DNA of 47,365 nucleotides from positions 1 to 47,365 of the forward strand of contig JBGPHT010000048.1 in assembly GCA_041484525.1 (NCBI GenBank), written 5' to 3'. A program made the translations under genes and the position numbers. Shown here one piece after another: positions 34,101 through 41,272 of this stretch (the first letter of the stretch is position 1; each line of letters begins with the position of its first letter). The notes under the pieces are model-generated. The model was given only the letters and a program-made list of their open reading frames with translations, did not search any database and was not told where the DNA came from. This DNA is from JBGPHT01 sp041484525 (GTDB lineage Bacteria > Acidobacteriota > Terriglobia > Bryobacterales > Bryobacteraceae).

Positions 34101-36899
34101 ATGTTAATGCTGACGAGCAAGACGATTGATGTCGATGGCATCACGGTCTACCCGGACCATGACGATCCGGACCAGTTTTGGTATTTGCCGACTCCTGTGG
34201 CTCTGGCTCGGCGGGGAGTTGACAACCGCGCGGCCTTCACTTACATAAAGTACAAACCCGCGGCTGTTTCAGGGGGCGCCAAAGGCGGAGGCTTCCTGAT
34301 GTTTGAATCGGCCCTCCACGTCGATGAGCAGACGAAGAACAAGATCCGCGCCAAGCTTTCTTCGTTGTCGAAAAAACCACAGCTCGCGGCGGTATCCTTC
34401 GACGAAGGAACCGTCGAGTGTATCGCCTTGAACGTTCAGGGGTCCGGCGGCACGGTTGCCGGACAGCCTCCCGATGGGGGATTCAATGCGGTCGAGAAGA
34501 TCTTGGGCGCTTCGGTTCCTTCTCTGCACGGGGACAATTCGGCCGCGTTCAGCCTGACGCTGGGCCAGGAGGGCGCCATCATCCTGGAGGAGTCGTTCAG
34601 GAAGGGAACTACGCCGGTCGGCGTTCTCTATAAGCTGAAGTTCACCGGTATTCGCCCCTCGCTGAGTGTCAAGATCAGCGCCGACATGAAGCGCGTTTAC
34701 GACCAGTTCAGCGTGGGCCTCAGCGCGTCGTATTACTTTGTTCAGGTGGGGATCGAGGCCGGCTTTGAGAAACTGATGCAGGACCAGGCCATCAAGATCG
34801 AGGTCGTGAATGCCTCCACGGCGGCCGACCGCATGGACAAGGAAAAGGAAGCACTCAAGTTTTTCCAGGATACTTTTCTTCGCGACTTCTTCACTCCTTC
34901 GCTGCATCCCGGACAACTTTCTGGTGGTGGTGCGGGGACCCCGCCCACCGGTGGTGGCGGAACGCCTCCGATTGGCGGCGGCACGCCTCCCATTGGTGGC
35001 GGCGGTACGCCTCCCATTGGTGGTGGCGGCACACCTCCGATAGGCGGTGGCGGCACGCATCCCATCGGCGGTGGCAATCCTCCAACCGGTATCGGCGGCC
35101 CGTCGGGAGTGGGTGGCGGACTCGGTCCTACTATGCCGCACGCAGAAGTTCGAGCAGGCGCCGGAATCTCGCCGCTGGATGCTCCGGGCCCCATCGGTCC
35201 GAGCGGGCCCGTCGGCCCTCCGATAGGCGGTGGCGGCACTCCTCCGATCGGCGGTGGTGCGCCTCCGATCGGCGGTGGCGGCACTCCTCCGATAGGCGGT
35301 GGTGGTGCGCCTCCGATAGGCGGTGGCGGCACTCCTCCGATAGGCGGTGGCGGTGCGCCTCCGATCGGTGGCGGCGGTGCGCCTCCGATAGGCGGTGGCG
35401 GCACTCCTCCGAGAGGCGGTGGCGGCACTCCTCCGATAGGCGGTGGCGGCACTCCTCCGATAGGCGGTGGTGGTGCGCCTCCGATAGGTGGTGGCGGCAC
35501 TCCTCCGATCGGTGGCGGTGGTGGCACACCTCCGATAGGCGGTGGTGGTACGCCTCCGATCGGCGGTGGTGGTGCGCCTCCGATCGGCGGTGGCGGTGCG
35601 CCTCCGATAGGCGGTGGTGGTGCGCCTCCGATAGGCGGTGGCGGTGCGCCTCCGATAGGCGGTGGTGGCACGCATCCGGTCGGCGGCGGCGGCACGCCTC
35701 CCACCGGCGGTGGCGGGACGCCTCCCATTGGCGGCGGCGGTACGCCTCCCGTCGGCGGTGGCGGCGGCACACATCCTACTGGCGGCGGCACTCCTCCCGG
35801 TGGCGCAGCCGGAGGATCCAATGCAGCCATCTCGCTCAAGCTCAAATTTGTCCATCAGGAAGAACTCAAGACGGTACACTACGAATACACCAGCGCCGAG
35901 GCCGCGCAACAGATGTATAATCCGCAAGGCTTCTTCGGCCTATTGGTCGCGGACCTCGATCGCGGAGACTACTTCGTGGAAGTCGATCTCGACAGCCCGT
36001 TCTTTCGCGTCTTCTCCATCGCTATCGATGCTCCCATCGACTTTGCCAAGATCGGAATGCATTCCGCGGAATTGGCAGTCGACTACGGAGATCCATCGGA
36101 CCCCGCCAACAACAAGCACAAGGATTTCGTGTTCGATCCGGCACACGCTGGTACTCAGAAATTCGAAGTCTTCATGAACAAGAAGCTGGATAATGAAGCC
36201 ACGCACCAGGTCCAGTTCCACTTCGACCCCTCATCTGGTTGGGATGGCGAGAAATTCAGCTACGAATTTCCACCCAAGAAGACCGAAGACCGCACCCTCT
36301 ACATCAATCCTTTCGAATATCTGGGATTCATGGAGATCTCCGTGATGCCGCATCGCATCGACAAGGGTATGGTTGAATTCACCGAGGTGCGCCTCGCTTA
36401 CAAGGGGGCTTCCGGTTGGACCGCGAATAAGACCATTACAGTTACTCCTGATTCTCCTGCCCAAATCTGGAAACTTCGCTTGAGTGACACGACCGCTCGA
36501 ACCTACACTTACACGGCGACCCACCATCTAAAGGATGGCACCACGCGTGTGTCCCCGCCGGTCACTTCTCGCGAGATTGGCATCATGGTGGATGATCCGT
36601 TCGATGACGCGATCGATATCATTTTCATTCCGCTGTTTACAGCATCTCTTGTCCGTAAAGTATTCATTGACGTGGAGTACGCGGACCCGGACAACAATTA
36701 CAAAAGGGCTGAGCAATTGGAGATTCCCGGAACCCAGACGCAGGAAACCAAACTGCGAATCGCCCTCATGGACAAGACTAAGAACAAGTTCCGCTACCGG
36801 TTCACCTTCGTCAGCACCGGCAATAAGATGAACCGGGGCCCATGGGTGGAGACCATCGAGCCGCTGGTCGGCATCGTCGATCCACCTCCGCAGACCTGA
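34101..36899 (+). CDS. Family B paralogue 5 with a long PPIGGGG(T/A) repeat linker
   Basis: A 932-residue protein. The N-terminal third has VYPDHDDPDQFWYLPTPV, FTYIKYKPAAVSGGAKGGGF and PSLHGDNSAAFSLTLGQEG. At residues about 273-572 the chain becomes about 31 copies of PPIGGGGT or PPIGGGGA with small variants (HPVGGGGT, PPRGGGGT), interrupted once by a non-repeat stretch (GPTMPHAEVRAGAGISPLDA). The family core then resumes with YNPQGFFGLLVADLDRGDYF, DLDSPFFRVFSI and two Ig-like modules. The paralogues have only a short turn at this place, so the repeat is an insertion between conserved parts. A long, flexible or collagen/PGII-helix-like spacer is likely. No signal peptide. Confidence 0.82.
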   Translation: MLMLTSKTIDVDGITVYPDHDDPDQFWYLPTPVALARRGVDNRAAFTYIKYKPAAVSGGAKGGGFLMFESALHVDEQTKNKIRAKLSSLSKKPQLAAVSFDEGTVECIALNVQGSGGTVAGQPPDGGFNAVEKILGASVPSLHGDNSAAFSLTLGQEGAIILEESFRKGTTPVGVLYKLKFTGIRPSLSVKISADMKRVYDQFSVGLSASYYFVQVGIEAGFEKLMQDQAIKIEVVNASTAADRMDKEKEALKFFQDTFLRDFFTPSLHPGQLSGGGAGTPPTGGGGTPPIGGGTPPIGGGGTPPIGGGGTPPIGGGGTHPIGGGNPPTGIGGPSGVGGGLGPTMPHAEVRAGAGISPLDAPGPIGPSGPVGPPIGGGGTPPIGGGAPPIGGGGTPPIGGGGAPPIGGGGTPPIGGGGAPPIGGGGAPPIGGGGTPPRGGGGTPPIGGGGTPPIGGGGAPPIGGGGTPPIGGGGGTPPIGGGGTPPIGGGGAPPIGGGGAPPIGGGGAPPIGGGGAPPIGGGGTHPVGGGGTPPTGGGGTPPIGGGGTPPVGGGGGTHPTGGGTPPGGAAGGSNAAISLKLKFVHQEELKTVHYEYTSAEAAQQMYNPQGFFGLLVADLDRGDYFVEVDLDSPFFRVFSIAIDAPIDFAKIGMHSAELAVDYGDPSDPANNKHKDFVFDPAHAGTQKFEVFMNKKLDNEATHQVQFHFDPSSGWDGEKFSYEFPPKKTEDRTLYINPFEYLGFMEISVMPHRIDKGMVEFTEVRLAYKGASGWTANKTITVTPDSPAQIWKLRLSDTTARTYTYTATHHLKDGTTRVSPPVTSREIGIMVDDPFDDAIDIIFIPLFTASLVRKVFIDVEYADPDNNYKRAEQLEIPGTQTQETKLRIALMDKTKNKFRYRFTFVSTGNKMNRGPWVETIEPLVGIVDPPPQT
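34920..35815 (+). repeat. Coding tandem repeat, 24-bp unit (eight codons)
   Basis: Two blocks of a 24-bp unit encoding PPIGGGG(T/A): about 7 copies at 34925-35100 and about 24 copies at 35215-35800. The region between them is unique. Units differ mostly at third positions (ATA, ATC or ATT for Ile; GGC or GGT for Gly), and a few units gained or lost one Gly codon in frame. Such a repeat is prone to expansion and contraction, so unit number is likely to vary between strains. Long minus-strand open frames across the same bases are a by-product of the repeat. Confidence 0.9.
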
Positions 36900-36908
36900 A
36901 GTAAGGCG

Positions 36909-37910
36909 ATGAGCCTTGTGGAACCAATCCGGGAAATAAGTTCCGTCGCGTTCGATCGGGCGATCGAAAGAATCCTCGCGCTACGGGGCGATGCTGTGGG
37001 ACTCCGGGCCAGGGAATCGCTCCGCCTACTTCTCCACGGCGTGCACAATTCCGCTTGGCCGGAAGTTGCATGGAAGTTCAGTCAACTTACAGGCGACGGC
37101 TTTCCTCTCGAGTTCACGTTTTCATCCCAGGACGATGAGATCCGCTATACCTGCGAAGCGGCTGGACCGGAAATGGCCGCGCCCGACCGTCTGCCGTACG
37201 CCAGAAATCTGCTAGCGGATTGCGGCGCTGCTGCAGATGAAGGCCAATTCGCTTCTCTCAGCAGTCTTCAAACGATGGGCCCGCTCTCTTTCGGGACCTG
37301 GGTAGGCGGCCGCCACGGCCCGCGCGGAGATTCGTACAAATTCTATGTCGAGTGCCCCGCTCCCTATTCGCCGGCAGCCGACCAGCGAATTGCGGAACTG
37401 GCAGGCACCCGCGATCTTCTGTCCAGCCGTGCCACCGATCTGCGCATCATTGGGTACGAACCCGCGCGCTCGCGCATGGAGTTTTACTTCAAGACTGCGG
37501 GCCTCGAACCGTGGGAGGTGATCCTACTCATGCGCCGCTTCGGTCTGGAGGAACGCCAAGCCGAACTCTTCGACCTGTTAGGCAAGGCATGGGGCAAGCC
37601 TGTTCGCGACCGTCTGCCGTCAGACAGCGCCGGCTTCAGTTTCGCGGTCGATCCAGACCACGGGCCGGTTGCGTTTTCCCTGCACTCCTACGCCCGATCG
37701 GTCTTCGGCGGCGATGCGCGCATCCGGCGGCACGTGCTCGAACTCGCGCAGCAGATGGGTTGGAACTTCGCCGCGTACGAGGCGGTCAGCGCGCCTCTCG
37801 CTAACCGTGACAAGGTCAGCACGTTCCACGGAATTGTCTCGTTCACCGTTGCCGCGGGGCGTCAGCCGGTGCTCCAGATTGGCCTTCGGCCGCCGGAGGA
37901 GAATTGCTGA
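36909..37910 (+). CDS. Unknown 333-residue protein, possibly PT-barrel-like
   Basis: The gene starts nine bases after paralogue 5. The protein alternates helices with strands of the type YKFYVECPAPYSPAA, RSRMEFYFKTAGLEPWEVIL and FHGIVSFTVAAGRQPVLQI. This order of paired helices with single strands is reminiscent of the ABBA/PT-barrel of aromatic prenyltransferases, but I see no diagnostic basic phosphate-binding set, so the assignment is weak. No signal peptide or membrane helix. It shares its last bases with the next gene (7-base overlap with the TTG start at 37904), so the two products are probably made together in fixed ratio. Confidence 0.6.
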   Translation: MSLVEPIREISSVAFDRAIERILALRGDAVGLRARESLRLLLHGVHNSAWPEVAWKFSQLTGDGFPLEFTFSSQDDEIRYTCEAAGPEMAAPDRLPYARNLLADCGAAADEGQFASLSSLQTMGPLSFGTWVGGRHGPRGDSYKFYVECPAPYSPAADQRIAELAGTRDLLSSRATDLRIIGYEPARSRMEFYFKTAGLEPWEVILLMRRFGLEERQAELFDLLGKAWGKPVRDRLPSDSAGFSFAVDPDHGPVAFSLHSYARSVFGGDARIRRHVLELAQQMGWNFAAYEAVSAPLANRDKVSTFHGIVSFTVAAGRQPVLQIGLRPPEENC

Positions 37911-38782
37911 AGACTCACCCGGCGATTCGTGAGATTCTATCGGCGCAAACCGCAGCCGGTGCTTTCACCGCCCAGGTGCATCTCGCCCATCGCACCGAGC
38001 AGGATGCCAACGCCTGCGTGACCGGCCTGGTATTGCGGGCGCTCGGGCCCCTTCTCGAACATACCGATCCCGCGTCATCGTTGCTCGATGCGCGCGACCG
38101 GGCACTGGATTTCCTCGAGAGTTGCGCGTCGCCGACCCAGCCCGGCGCATTCCGATTCTGGCCGCCAAACGCCCAGCCTTCCTGGATCGAAGATCTTCCC
38201 GACGACGCCGACGATACCGCCATCTGCGCTCTCGAACTAGTGCGCTACCAGCGCCGTCCCGCTGATTTTCTCCGCACCGTAGCTTGCCGGGTCCTGGTCA
38301 AACGAACGCTGCGCCAACTCGATCCGCTCTCGCCCGAATGGCTCAGGCGTGGTGTCTTCGTTACGTGGCTGCGTGACGAGCCCCGCCCCAACGTGGTGGA
38401 TTGTTGTGTCAACGCGAACGTTGCGGCTCTCTTGGCTTCCGCGGGTTTGCGCCATCTTCCCGGATACGCCGACGCCTGCGCGATGATCGATCACGCTGTT
38501 CGATGGGCCGGCGATTCCCGTTTGCGAGCCCAATGCATCTCACCGTTCTACCCTCATCCAGCCGAGCTTCTCTACGCGGTCGAACACGCCGTCAACTGCG
38601 GCGTCGCGGAGTTGCAGCCGGCACTTTCTCTCCTGCGGGCGCGGGCCTGGCTCGGCGGCACTGAATGCCTGGACGATCGGCCCGTGTGCAGCGGCGCCTA
38701 CGGCCGCGTGTTTTGGACTTCGCCCGCGCTCCACGCCGCTCGCCGCCTGACTGAAACGTTCGGAGTACAAACTCAACCATGA
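37904..38782 (+). CDS. Alpha-toroid protein with a DxDD motif (terpene-cyclase/prenyltransferase-repeat type)
   Basis: A 292-residue, helix-rich protein. Residues about 70-115 read RALDFLESC ... GAFRFWPPNAQPSWIEDLPD, then DDADDTAICALELVRY. The DADD part matches the DxDD acid motif of class II terpene cyclases, and the repeated helix pairs match squalene-oxidase/prenyltransferase-type repeats. At 292 residues it is less than half of a normal two-domain cyclase, so it may be only a single toroid with a binding role. The TTG start (37904) overlaps the preceding stop and has GGAGGA upstream. Its own TGA overlaps the ATG of the next gene (ATGA). No signal peptide. Confidence 0.6.
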   Translation: MLKTHPAIREILSAQTAAGAFTAQVHLAHRTEQDANACVTGLVLRALGPLLEHTDPASSLLDARDRALDFLESCASPTQPGAFRFWPPNAQPSWIEDLPDDADDTAICALELVRYQRRPADFLRTVACRVLVKRTLRQLDPLSPEWLRRGVFVTWLRDEPRPNVVDCCVNANVAALLASAGLRHLPGYADACAMIDHAVRWAGDSRLRAQCISPFYPHPAELLYAVEHAVNCGVAELQPALSLLRARAWLGGTECLDDRPVCSGAYGRVFWTSPALHAARRLTETFGVQTQP

Positions 38783-39990
38783 TGACGCTCAAGGACCCTC
38801 TCGCTACACAACACGCAATCTTTCTGCGCGACCATTCTCAATCTGAGTTTCTGCACCGCTTGCCGCCGGCGCCTGCAGTCCTGCTGCTGCCGGGCGCCGG
38901 TTCGGCGCTTCACTTCACCATGTATCGCTACGATCTGAATGATCCGTCTTTCAGTACCGATCGAGGCGGCGCCGTGGTGCTGATCGCACTCGATTTCGGA
39001 ACGCTGCCGATGGAAGACGCCGAGGCTCAGACTCAGTTGCCAAGCACGGCTCCTCCGCAAGTATCGCTTCCCCCTGTTACCGCGGGCAAGCTTCGATTAT
39101 GGATGGGCGGTCAGGAAGTGTTCAGTGAAGCGATCCCCGAAACGTCCCGCCCCATCCTTCCGATTGCGCTGCCGTTGACCGTCGAAGCCGCCACCCTGAT
39201 GCACGCCGCCTCCAAGCAAGGACAGCCTTTCCTGTATACAACCGCCGAGGGCGCACTGCTTTTGCACTACGACGGTCCAGCTTTTCAGGTCCGGGTCGAT
39301 CAGTCGAAAGCGCTGCGGTATTTTTCTGAAAAGGGAACTTCGTTTTCGGCCGCGGATGTCGTGGCGACGTTGATTCCGGGTCTGATCGAGCAGGGAATCG
39401 TCCGCATCGAGGTCACCGGCAACGGTGATAGTCGCGAGGCTATGCTGCTGGCGTCGACCCTCGCCGCCGGATGGCTGCTCGAGCCTGAGCCCGGCAGCGA
39501 AACATGGTCTGCCATTCCCGGAATTGCACCGGCTCCTCTTTCCTTGAGGGGCAAACTCCGTGCGCGCCACGAATTGAACGGCGAGCGCAGCGCGCAAGTT
39601 GGAGGCGCAGTTTCCACTGTGCAGGTGCCGTGGTTTGCGTCGGGGCCGATCGGTCCCCCGCTGGCTGATGCAATCGGCATGGTCGATCTCTCGGACACAA
39701 CAGTCTCCAAAGTTCAAGTCACCGGCATGCGAAGCGGGTTGGCCGAAACATATCAGGACACGCGTGTCGAATTCGAATTCCCCGGCGGCCGCTCTGCCAC
39801 GGCGACGTTACTCAACTGGGATGGGCACGGGTCGGAGATGCACACGCTTCGGTTTCTTCGGACGGCCGGACAAGATACGTACCGCTTCCGTCTTACCGCC
39901 CGTAACGGCGCGGAGTCGATTGCCAGTGACTGGCAGACTTCGAGTTTCCAGAGAGTGATCGCCAATTTCAACACTCTGGGAGGCCAGTGA
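38779..39990 (+). CDS. Family B paralogue 6, compact form
   Basis: A 403-residue protein starting in the ATGA overlap with the preceding gene (ATG 38779 or 38782). It opens with MTLKDPLATQHAIFLRDHSQ, then LHFTMYRYDLNDPS and GGAVVLIALDFGTLPMEDAE, the position where relatives carry LIKYR...GGGFLxFD. The second signature is represented by AFQVRVDQSKALRYFSEKG. One C-terminal Ig-like module ends with YRFRLTARNGAESIASDWQ, matching the K/T-x-Y-x-Y strand and DW turn of the larger paralogues. The match is weaker than for paralogues 3-5. It closes the rightward set; 36 bases follow before the next gene, which has its own start region. Confidence 0.7.
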   Translation: MMTLKDPLATQHAIFLRDHSQSEFLHRLPPAPAVLLLPGAGSALHFTMYRYDLNDPSFSTDRGGAVVLIALDFGTLPMEDAEAQTQLPSTAPPQVSLPPVTAGKLRLWMGGQEVFSEAIPETSRPILPIALPLTVEAATLMHAASKQGQPFLYTTAEGALLLHYDGPAFQVRVDQSKALRYFSEKGTSFSAADVVATLIPGLIEQGIVRIEVTGNGDSREAMLLASTLAAGWLLEPEPGSETWSAIPGIAPAPLSLRGKLRARHELNGERSAQVGGAVSTVQVPWFASGPIGPPLADAIGMVDLSDTTVSKVQVTGMRSGLAETYQDTRVEFEFPGGRSATATLLNWDGHGSEMHTLRFLRTAGQDTYRFRLTARNGAESIASDWQTSSFQRVIANFNTLGGQ

Positions 39991-40026
39991 GTTCGCGCCG
40001 CCCCGCCGCGTGTTAGACTCAGCCAG

Positions 40027-40368
40027 ATGACACATGATCGCTCGATCCTCGAAGCTGCCTTAATTGGGTATGAAGCTCAGTTGGCACTCATCGACCAGAA
40101 GATAAGCGATATCCGCCAGAGACTTGGCGGAACGATCAAAACCGCAGCTAACCCCGTGCGCACTAGGCGGCCGCTATCCGCATCGGCTCGGGCACGCATC
40201 GGAGCCGCCCAAAGGAAGCGCTGGGCCGCGTACAAGCGAACTAACTCGGCGCCTCCGAAGAAGCGCAAGCTAAGTGCAGCCGGCCGCAAACGCATTGTGG
40301 AAGCGACTAAGAAGAGATGGGCAGCCGTCAGAGCCCAGAAGGCCGCTGCCCAGAAAGCTGCAGGGTAG
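40027..40368 (+). CDS. Small basic protein with coil and RW-repeat (H1-like tail)
   Basis: A 113-residue protein. Residues 1-35 form a helix or short coil (SILEAALIGYEAQLALIDQK). Two copies of a basic motif follow: LSASARARIGAAQRKRWAAY and LSAAGRKRIVEATKKRWAAV, then an AQKAAAQKAAG tail. This (S-x3-R-x2-I-x2-A-x2-RW) pattern occurs in many acidobacterial small proteins and resembles NUMOD/AT-hook-like DNA-binding segments, so nucleic-acid binding is plausible. A TAGACT box lies seven bases before ATG, and no ribosome site is visible. Probably unrelated to the paralogue array before it. Confidence 0.7.
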   Translation: MTHDRSILEAALIGYEAQLALIDQKISDIRQRLGGTIKTAANPVRTRRPLSASARARIGAAQRKRWAAYKRTNSAPPKKRKLSAAGRKRIVEATKKRWAAVRAQKAAAQKAAG

Positions 40369-40405
40369 ATGGCAAAGAACCCAGCGGGTACCTGATCCCG
40401 CGGTG

Positions 40406-41263
40406 TCAAGGTAAGCCCGGCTTCACGGCAACCTTCACCTGCGCATTCGACCAACAGCATTGAAATCCGCGGCCGCCGTCGCCCGACCAGTCGTTGGCCA
40501 CCACTCGTAGTACGTATTCGCCAGGCTCGCTGAAGGTGGCCGTGGTGGTGGACATACCCTTAAATGCTGCTGGGAATGACGTTTGAAACTCGGCCTTCTC
40601 CACCGCGGGTCTCTCATTGGCGAACGTCACCGCGCCCGGTCCGCGGAACTTACTCCAGGCCACCGTCACCGCAGGAGTTCTGGGCCGATTGCCGGTCGCC
40701 GGCGCTTTGGCATCATCCGCCACCCACACCGTGAGCGCGAGCGGTTCCCGCAGCCCCGTTGAGAGCGCAGTGCTCTGTCCCGCCGGGCCCAGCACGAACG
40801 GCCCGATTTCCGCAAATCCGATCGATGGCGGTGTATTCCCGCTGGCGTCCGCGAAAGGCGCAACTTCCCAAAGCGGATTCAGGCTGAGCGGAATCGTCGT
40901 GGTCTTCCCATTCGCCACCAGCGTCCAGGCGAGCTTCTTCTCACCGAAATCCTTCGGCACCGTGATGATGAAAACGCCCCACTGCCTCCCCGGCAGAAAA
41001 TGCGTCGGCTGTCCCCGGTCGGGACCGCCCGGCTCGATGCGGTTATTCGGTCCGATCGGGATCTCGATCTCCTGTTTCAGATTCCGATTGTAGTAACCGG
41101 CCAGAATGTGGAAGCTGCCGTCCGCGTTCGGGAACCAGCCTTCGAAAGCGCCCGTGATGCTCTGCCCCGAGTCATGCACTGGTTCGAATGGGAGCCGCTG
41201 CGCCCCGATCGACGCCACACCGAGCAACCCCGCCGCGATGCATCGTCGTGCCGCCGTCCCCAT
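40406..41263 (-). CDS. Secreted protein of unknown function, beta-rich
   Basis: A 285-residue protein with an N-terminal signal (MGTAARRCIAAGLLGVASIG). The mature part is beta-rich: ITGAFEGWFPNADGSFHILA, GYYNRN, then strands with WGVFIITVPKDFGEKKLAWT, and a C-terminal Ig-like block (TATFSEPGEYVLRVVANDWS). The last part resembles PKD/Ig-type folds. It is downstream of the PHM-like gene by nine bases and should be co-transcribed with it (order 43897 to 40406). Similar proteins sit next to cytochrome c/copper-monooxygenase genes in related genomes as far as I recall, but the role is not known. Confidence 0.68.
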   Translation of the reverse strand: MGTAARRCIAAGLLGVASIGAQRLPFEPVHDSGQSITGAFEGWFPNADGSFHILAGYYNRNLKQEIEIPIGPNNRIEPGGPDRGQPTHFLPGRQWGVFIITVPKDFGEKKLAWTLVANGKTTTIPLSLNPLWEVAPFADASGNTPPSIGFAEIGPFVLGPAGQSTALSTGLREPLALTVWVADDAKAPATGNRPRTPAVTVAWSKFRGPGAVTFANERPAVEKAEFQTSFPAAFKGMSTTTATFSEPGEYVLRVVANDWSGDGGRGFQCCWSNAQVKVAVKPGLP

Positions 41264-41272
41264 CTCCGAGCC

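Noticed and set aside
34742..35845. A 367-residue minus-strand open frame of VPPPPIGGAPPP repeats
   Set aside because: It is the reverse reading of the GGTGGCGGC-rich coding repeat in the paralogue at 34101; the plus frame is continuous with conserved parts on both sides, and the minus frame has no ribosome site or conserved end.
19653..39990. Contractile injection system or phage tail cluster
   Set aside because: No sheath, inner tube, LysM baseplate, spike or AAA ATPase pattern was seen, and the repeated families do not resemble tail proteins; lectin and amidase domains alone are not enough.
40385..40402. GCGGG/CCCGC hairpin between 40368 and 40406 as a bidirectional terminator
   Set aside because: The stem is only five pairs with an eight-base loop, and no T run follows on either strand.
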